Source of the DNA: Pantoea phytobeneficialis
GTDB lineage: Bacteria; Pseudomonadota; Gammaproteobacteria; Enterobacterales; Enterobacteriaceae
Reading direction: 5' to 3'
DNA: 64,000 nt
NCBI RefSeq assembly: GCF_009728735.1
Contig: NZ_CP024637.1
Coordinates: 442,341 to 506,340 of the forward strand
Of this stretch, positions 60,045-64,000 are shown in pieces (positions within the stretch are counted from its first letter, which is position 1; every line of letters starts with the position of its first letter). The notes under the pieces were generated by a model that was not told where the DNA came from, ran no database searches, and saw only the letters and a program-made list of their open reading frames with translations. The position numbers and the translations under genes are program-made.

Positions 60045-62458
60045 CCATTCCAACCGCAACTTACCGCATTCAGTTTCGTGACGGCATGACGTTTGATCGT
60101 GCCGCCAGGCTGGTGCCTTATCTGAAAAAGTTGGGCGTGAGCCATCTGTATGCCTCCCCCATTTTCACCGCTACCACCCATTCCACCCACGGTTATGATG
60201 TTACGCGGGCCACGCAAATTGACCCGGCATTAGGTGGACGGGCGGGTTTTGATCGCCTGGTGCAGGCACTGCAAAACGCCGGTCTGGGGCTGATCCTCGA
60301 TATCGTGCCCAATCATATGGCGGCTTCGCTGGAAAATCCGTGGTGGCGTGATGTTATCGCGCACGGCGAGCACAGCCGCTACGCGCATTTCTTTGATATT
60401 GACTGGTCGCGCCCGCTGACGCTGCCGTTTCTCGGCACACCTTTTTCCGAAGCGTTGGAAAAGGGAGAAATCAGCGTCAAAGCCGATCCCCTCACCGGTC
60501 TGCCCGCTTTCGCGTATTACGACAATGTTTACCCACTGACACTGGATAGCTGGCAGGGGCTAAATCTTCAGGACAAGGTGGACCTTACCGCGCTGCACGA
60601 ACGCCAGCCCTATCGGCTGATGAGCTGGACCGATGCACCGCGCGATCTTTCGTATCGGCGTTTTTTCGAAATCACCGGGCTGGTCGGCGTGCGGGTCGAA
60701 GACCCGGAAGTATTTGACGCAACCCATCAGCTGATTCTCGAACTGGTGCACAGCGGTGCGGTCAACGGGTTACGTATCGATCATATTGATGGTCTGGCCG
60801 ACCCCAAAGGTTATCTGACACGACTGCGTCAGCAGGTCGGCCCGGCGTGCTATATCACGGTGGAGAAAATTCTGGCAGGCGATGAAGCGCTGGCCGCAGA
60901 CTGGCCGGTATCTGGCACCACCGGTTATGAATTTATCGCCGCCCTCGCCGATGCGCTGGTCGCCGGCCCTGGCATTCAGGCGCTGCGCCACGCTTACAAC
61001 GCGGTAACCGGCAAGTCACTGAATATGGACGCTGAATTACGGGCGGCGAAAGCGCTGATGGTTGATCGCAATTTCGCAGGCGAATTTACCCGGCTGCTGG
61101 CACTGGCGCAGCAACTGGTCGCCACTGACTCACTGGAGAACGATCTACGTGAATTGCTGCTGGCCTTCCCGGTATATCGCACCTATGCCACCGCTGCGGG
61201 GTTACCTGCGACTGATGACCTGCTGCTGCAAAAAATTGTGGCGCAAATCGGGGCGGATACCCCGCTAACCCGGCTTTTTCGCGGTACGGCGCCGGATGAC
61301 GCCACCGCGCTGTTTCGCACCCGCTTTCAGCAACTTAGCGGCCCGCTGATGGCAAAATCGGTAGAGGACACCCTTTTCTTCCGTCAAAGCGTGGCGCTGG
61401 CGTTGAATGAAGTGGGTGCAGAGCCACTGGCAGGTGACTTCTCGCCAACCCGTTTCCACCGCGCAATGCAGGCACGACAGCAACAACAACCCGCCGGACT
61501 TTCCAGCACCTCCACCCATGATACCAAGCGCGGCGAAGATGCCCGCGCCCGTTTGTATGCCCTCAGCGAAGCGCCAGAGCGCTGGGCAGCCGCGGTGGCG
61601 CGCTGGCGACAGCTGCATCAGCCATTCGTCCGGCAGTTGCGCGATGGCCCGGCCCCGGAACCGGCGGTGGAGTGGCTGCTGTATCAGGCGCTGGCAGGGG
61701 TGTGGCCGGTAACGCTGAAACCCGATGACGCGCCAGCATTACAGGCGCTGGAAACACGTTTTATTGATTTTGTCGAAAAAGCCCTGCGCGAAGCGAAACT
61801 GCGCACCGACTGGGCGGAGGACAATCAACACTATGAACAGACGGTGCTGGCCTACGCCCGTCAGTTACTGTCGCCCGACAACCCGGACTTTTTGCAGGAT
61901 TTCACCACCACGCTCCAACCGTTTATTCATGCCGGGCTGGCAAACAGCCTGAGTCAGACGCTGATCAAGCTGGTCGCACCAGGCGTGCCGGATATCTATC
62001 AGGGGAGCGAAGCACTGAATTTTAGTCTGGTCGATCCCGACAACCGTCAGCCACCCGATTTTGCCCGGCTACAACAGATGCTGGCTGAGTCGCCGCCCTA
62101 CAGCTGGCTCAATGGCCAGATAAAACAACAGGCGATCGCCGCGTTACTGTCTGTGCGCCAGCAACATGCGCCGTTGTTTGACACCGGTGCTTATCTGCCG
62201 CTGGCAACCTCACGGGACGATGTGATTGCCTTTGCGCGCACCGACGGAGACGCAGCGCTGTTGGTGGTGGTGCCGCGTCTGCCGTTCACGGCGTTTCAGG
62301 GGCAGTTGCCGCATCCGCTGCCGCGGGCACCGATTGATCTGCCCGCATCGCTGACTGCACGCCGCTACCGTGACGTGCTGCAAGGCGGCGAAATTGACGT
62401 GGGCGATACGTTGATCAGCGCTGAGCCTTACCTGGTTTTATTTAGCAGCTCACAATAA
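60041..62458 (+). CDS. treY: TreY, malto-oligosyltrehalose synthase
   Basis: The 805-residue GH13 enzyme has TYRIQFRDGMTFDRAA at the start, YASPIFTATTHSTHGYDV near residue 40, LILDIVPNHMAASLENPWW near 90, GLRIDHIDGLADPKGYL near 245 with the nucleophile Asp, and STSTHDTKRGEDARARL near 490. It converts the reducing-end linkage of maltooligosaccharides to alpha-1,1. The ATG overlaps the treZ stop (ATGA), so the two are translationally coupled. Confidence 0.95.
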   Translation: MTIPTATYRIQFRDGMTFDRAARLVPYLKKLGVSHLYASPIFTATTHSTHGYDVTRATQIDPALGGRAGFDRLVQALQNAGLGLILDIVPNHMAASLENPWWRDVIAHGEHSRYAHFFDIDWSRPLTLPFLGTPFSEALEKGEISVKADPLTGLPAFAYYDNVYPLTLDSWQGLNLQDKVDLTALHERQPYRLMSWTDAPRDLSYRRFFEITGLVGVRVEDPEVFDATHQLILELVHSGAVNGLRIDHIDGLADPKGYLTRLRQQVGPACYITVEKILAGDEALAADWPVSGTTGYEFIAALADALVAGPGIQALRHAYNAVTGKSLNMDAELRAAKALMVDRNFAGEFTRLLALAQQLVATDSLENDLRELLLAFPVYRTYATAAGLPATDDLLLQKIVAQIGADTPLTRLFRGTAPDDATALFRTRFQQLSGPLMAKSVEDTLFFRQSVALALNEVGAEPLAGDFSPTRFHRAMQARQQQQPAGLSSTSTHDTKRGEDARARLYALSEAPERWAAAVARWRQLHQPFVRQLRDGPAPEPAVEWLLYQALAGVWPVTLKPDDAPALQALETRFIDFVEKALREAKLRTDWAEDNQHYEQTVLAYARQLLSPDNPDFLQDFTTTLQPFIHAGLANSLSQTLIKLVAPGVPDIYQGSEALNFSLVDPDNRQPPDFARLQQMLAESPPYSWLNGQIKQQAIAALLSVRQQHAPLFDTGAYLPLATSRDDVIAFARTDGDAALLVVVPRLPFTAFQGQLPHPLPRAPIDLPASLTARRYRDVLQGGEIDVGDTLISAEPYLVLFSSSQ

Positions 62459-62460
62459 CT

Positions 62461-62520
62461 GCGCGATAAATCGCGCCGCTACCGGATTCATACGACTCGT
62501 AGCGGCGAGATTTATCGCGC
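62461..62520. repeat. REP-like inverted pair
   Basis: An exact copy at 62461-62482 faces a copy with one change at 62499-62520 (GCGAGATTT), between the treY stop and the glgX ribosome-binding site. Confidence 0.9.
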
Positions 62521-62558
62521 ATATCGAAATCAGGTGTTTATTTACAGGAGAGGGAACC

Positions 62559-64000
62559 ATGTCACACACCAAACCTGGCGTTATTACCGCCGGTTACAGC
62601 TATCCGCTGGGGGCCAATTTCGATGGTGATGGGGTGAACTTTGCCCTGTTCTCCGCGCACGCTGAGCGCGTCGAACTCTGCCTGTACGATGACAGTGGAC
62701 AGCATGAAATCGCCAGATTTGACCTGCCGGAGTACACCCATGAAGTCTGGCATGGTTATATTCCTGGCCTGCAACCTGGCGCGCTATATGGTTATCGCGT
62801 ACACGGTCCGTTTGATCCGGAAAATGGTCACCGTTTTAACCCGCATAAGCTGCTGCTGGACCCCTACGCCCGTGATCTTTCCGGTGATATCGCCTGGAAC
62901 GAGGCGCATTTCGCCTATGATTTACATCACGACGGCGAAGACAAGGATCTGACGTTTGATACCCACGACAGCGCCGCCTTTACACCAAAATGTCGGGTTA
63001 TCGATCCCAACGAATTCGACTGGCACGACCAAAACCGCCCCGTTATCCCCTGGTCGCAGGCCATCATCTATGAAACCCATGTCAAAGGCTTCACCCAGCT
63101 TAACCCGGCCATTCCTGAAGCGCTGCGTGGCACCTATGACGGCATGTCGCATCGCGCGTCGGTGAATTATCTCAAAAGCCTGGGCATCACCTCGGTCGAG
63201 TTATTGCCGGTGCACTGGTTTCCCGACGACCAGCATCTGCTGGATAAGGGACTGAAAAACTTCTGGGGTTACAACACGCTGAACTTCTTTTCCCCTGCGG
63301 CGCGCTATTTTGGCCCACGCGGTATCCAGGGGTTTCGCGATATGGTACGCGCGCTACACGATGCCGGTATCGAGGTGATTCTTGATGTGGTGTATAACCA
63401 CACGGCGGAGGGCAACGAACTGGGACCGACCCTGTCGTTTAAAGGCATCGACAACTACTCCTATTACCGCACCCTGGCGGATCAGCATCGTTACTACGTT
63501 AACGACACCGGCACCGGTAATACCGTCAACACCTCACACCCACGAGTGTTGCAGATGATTATGGATTCCCTGCGCTATTGGGCTGAATCGATGCATATCG
63601 ATGGTTTTCGCTTCGATCTTGGCACCATTCTGGGACGTGAACCCGGAGGGTTCGACCCACGCGGCGGCTTTTTTGATGCCATGACCCAGGACCCGGTGTT
63701 AGGGAAACTGAAACTGATCGGTGAACCCTGGGATATCGGCCCTGGCGGTTATCAGGTTGGCGCATTTCCACCTGGCTGGGCGGAGTGGAACGACAAATAT
63801 CGTGACACGGTACGTGAATACTGGAAAGGCGACAATGTCTCCAGCGATTTTGCCGCGCGTCTGCTCGGATCCGGCGATTTGTATGATCAACGTGGTCGCC
63901 GCCCGTGGGCCAGCATCAATTTTATCACCGCCCATGACGGCTTTACCCTGAATGACCTGGTGTCGTACAACGAAAAACACAATGAGGCCAACGGCGAAGA
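62559..64000 (+). CDS. glgX: GlgX, glycogen debranching enzyme, 3' end missing
   Basis: The frame from ATG 62559 stays open to the window end (480 codons visible of about 660-690 expected). It shows a CBM48-type N-terminus (GYSYPLGANFDGDGVNFALF), LYGYRVHGPFDPENGHRF near residue 75, QAIIYETHVKGFTQLNPAIP near 165, EVILDVVYNHTAEGNELGP near 275, DGFRFDLGTILGRE near 350 with the catalytic Asp, and LIGEPWDIGPGGYQVG near 390 with the catalytic Glu. A strong AGGAGAGGGA precedes the ATG. With TreY and TreZ it supplies linear glucans for trehalose synthesis. Confidence 0.95.
   Translation, partial: MSHTKPGVITAGYSYPLGANFDGDGVNFALFSAHAERVELCLYDDSGQHEIARFDLPEYTHEVWHGYIPGLQPGALYGYRVHGPFDPENGHRFNPHKLLLDPYARDLSGDIAWNEAHFAYDLHHDGEDKDLTFDTHDSAAFTPKCRVIDPNEFDWHDQNRPVIPWSQAIIYETHVKGFTQLNPAIPEALRGTYDGMSHRASVNYLKSLGITSVELLPVHWFPDDQHLLDKGLKNFWGYNTLNFFSPAARYFGPRGIQGFRDMVRALHDAGIEVILDVVYNHTAEGNELGPTLSFKGIDNYSYYRTLADQHRYYVNDTGTGNTVNTSHPRVLQMIMDSLRYWAESMHIDGFRFDLGTILGREPGGFDPRGGFFDAMTQDPVLGKLKLIGEPWDIGPGGYQVGAFPPGWAEWNDKYRDTVREYWKGDNVSSDFAARLLGSGDLYDQRGRRPWASINFITAHDGFTLNDLVSYNEKHNEANGE

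Overview
The window reads as enterobacterial DNA, most likely Erwiniaceae and probably Pantoea or a close relative. The pointers are a yebG gene with a consensus LexA box, a clear FhuE and a clear FepA/IroN-type receptor, an EsaR/ExpR-like LuxR protein, a StpA/H-NS paralogue, a treZ-treY-glgX operon, and an abundant intergenic palindromic repeat (core GCGCGATAAATCGCGCCGCT) found at about a dozen loci. The genus is an inference; no rRNA or other phylogenetic marker lies in the window.

Layout. 1-345: the end of an IS110-family element (transposase N-terminus and a structured non-coding end) abutting a repeat pair. 389-2161: SOS gene yebG and a translationally coupled HAM1-like plus SIR2-like pair that resembles the KomB-KomC part of the Kongming anti-phage system, but with no KomA-type deaminase next to it. 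2364-9097: a leftward seven-gene operon (two flavin monooxygenases, M20 amidohydrolase, amino-acid ABC transporter, GNAT) that matches in content the Bacillus ytm/cmo/snd pathway for salvage of S-modified cysteines. 9284-19556: an alpha/beta hydrolase, then an eight-gene operon with a peptide/nickel-type ABC transporter, luciferase-like monooxygenase, fused CMD protein, M20 amidohydrolase and VOC protein. 19650-25688: an SsuABC/TauABC-like transporter with two Tat-exported, His-rich binding proteins, a cysteine synthase gene with a large internal deletion, and a DszC/SfnB-like flavoprotein. 25861-33318: SRPBCC protein, fhuE, LysR regulator, secreted MRJP/Yellow-type protein, CitM-type transporter, H-NS paralogue.

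33463-45442 is a second sulfur-type block: aminotransferase, CmoJ/NtaA-type monooxygenase, Fe-type dehydrogenase, GNAT, M20 amidohydrolase, MmgE/PrpD protein, BisC-like molybdoenzyme and a cystine-type ABC transporter. 46080-51333: a Fur-controlled FepA-type receptor followed by an AT-rich island with a LuxR solo, a GNAT and a group II PLP decarboxylase. 51577-57989: LysR, VOC, epoxide-hydrolase-like protein with its TetR regulator and matching operators, EamA exporter, RpiR regulator and an orphan siderophore-type binding protein. 58263-64000: treZ-treY-glgX, with glgX running off the end.

Together the central 43 kb looks like a scavenging region for organic sulfur and N-acylated or peptide-linked compounds: three ABC systems of different classes, a fourth cystine-type system, three paralogous M20 deacylases, four luciferase-family monooxygenases and one DszC-like monooxygenase. 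No flavin reductase gene is present, so FMNH2 must be supplied from elsewhere. The two candidates for undescribed biology are the HAM1-SIR2 pair without a deaminase and the LuxR-GNAT-decarboxylase island. The IS110 end, whose non-coding part shares 11 nt with the repeat it abuts, is a third point worth checking.
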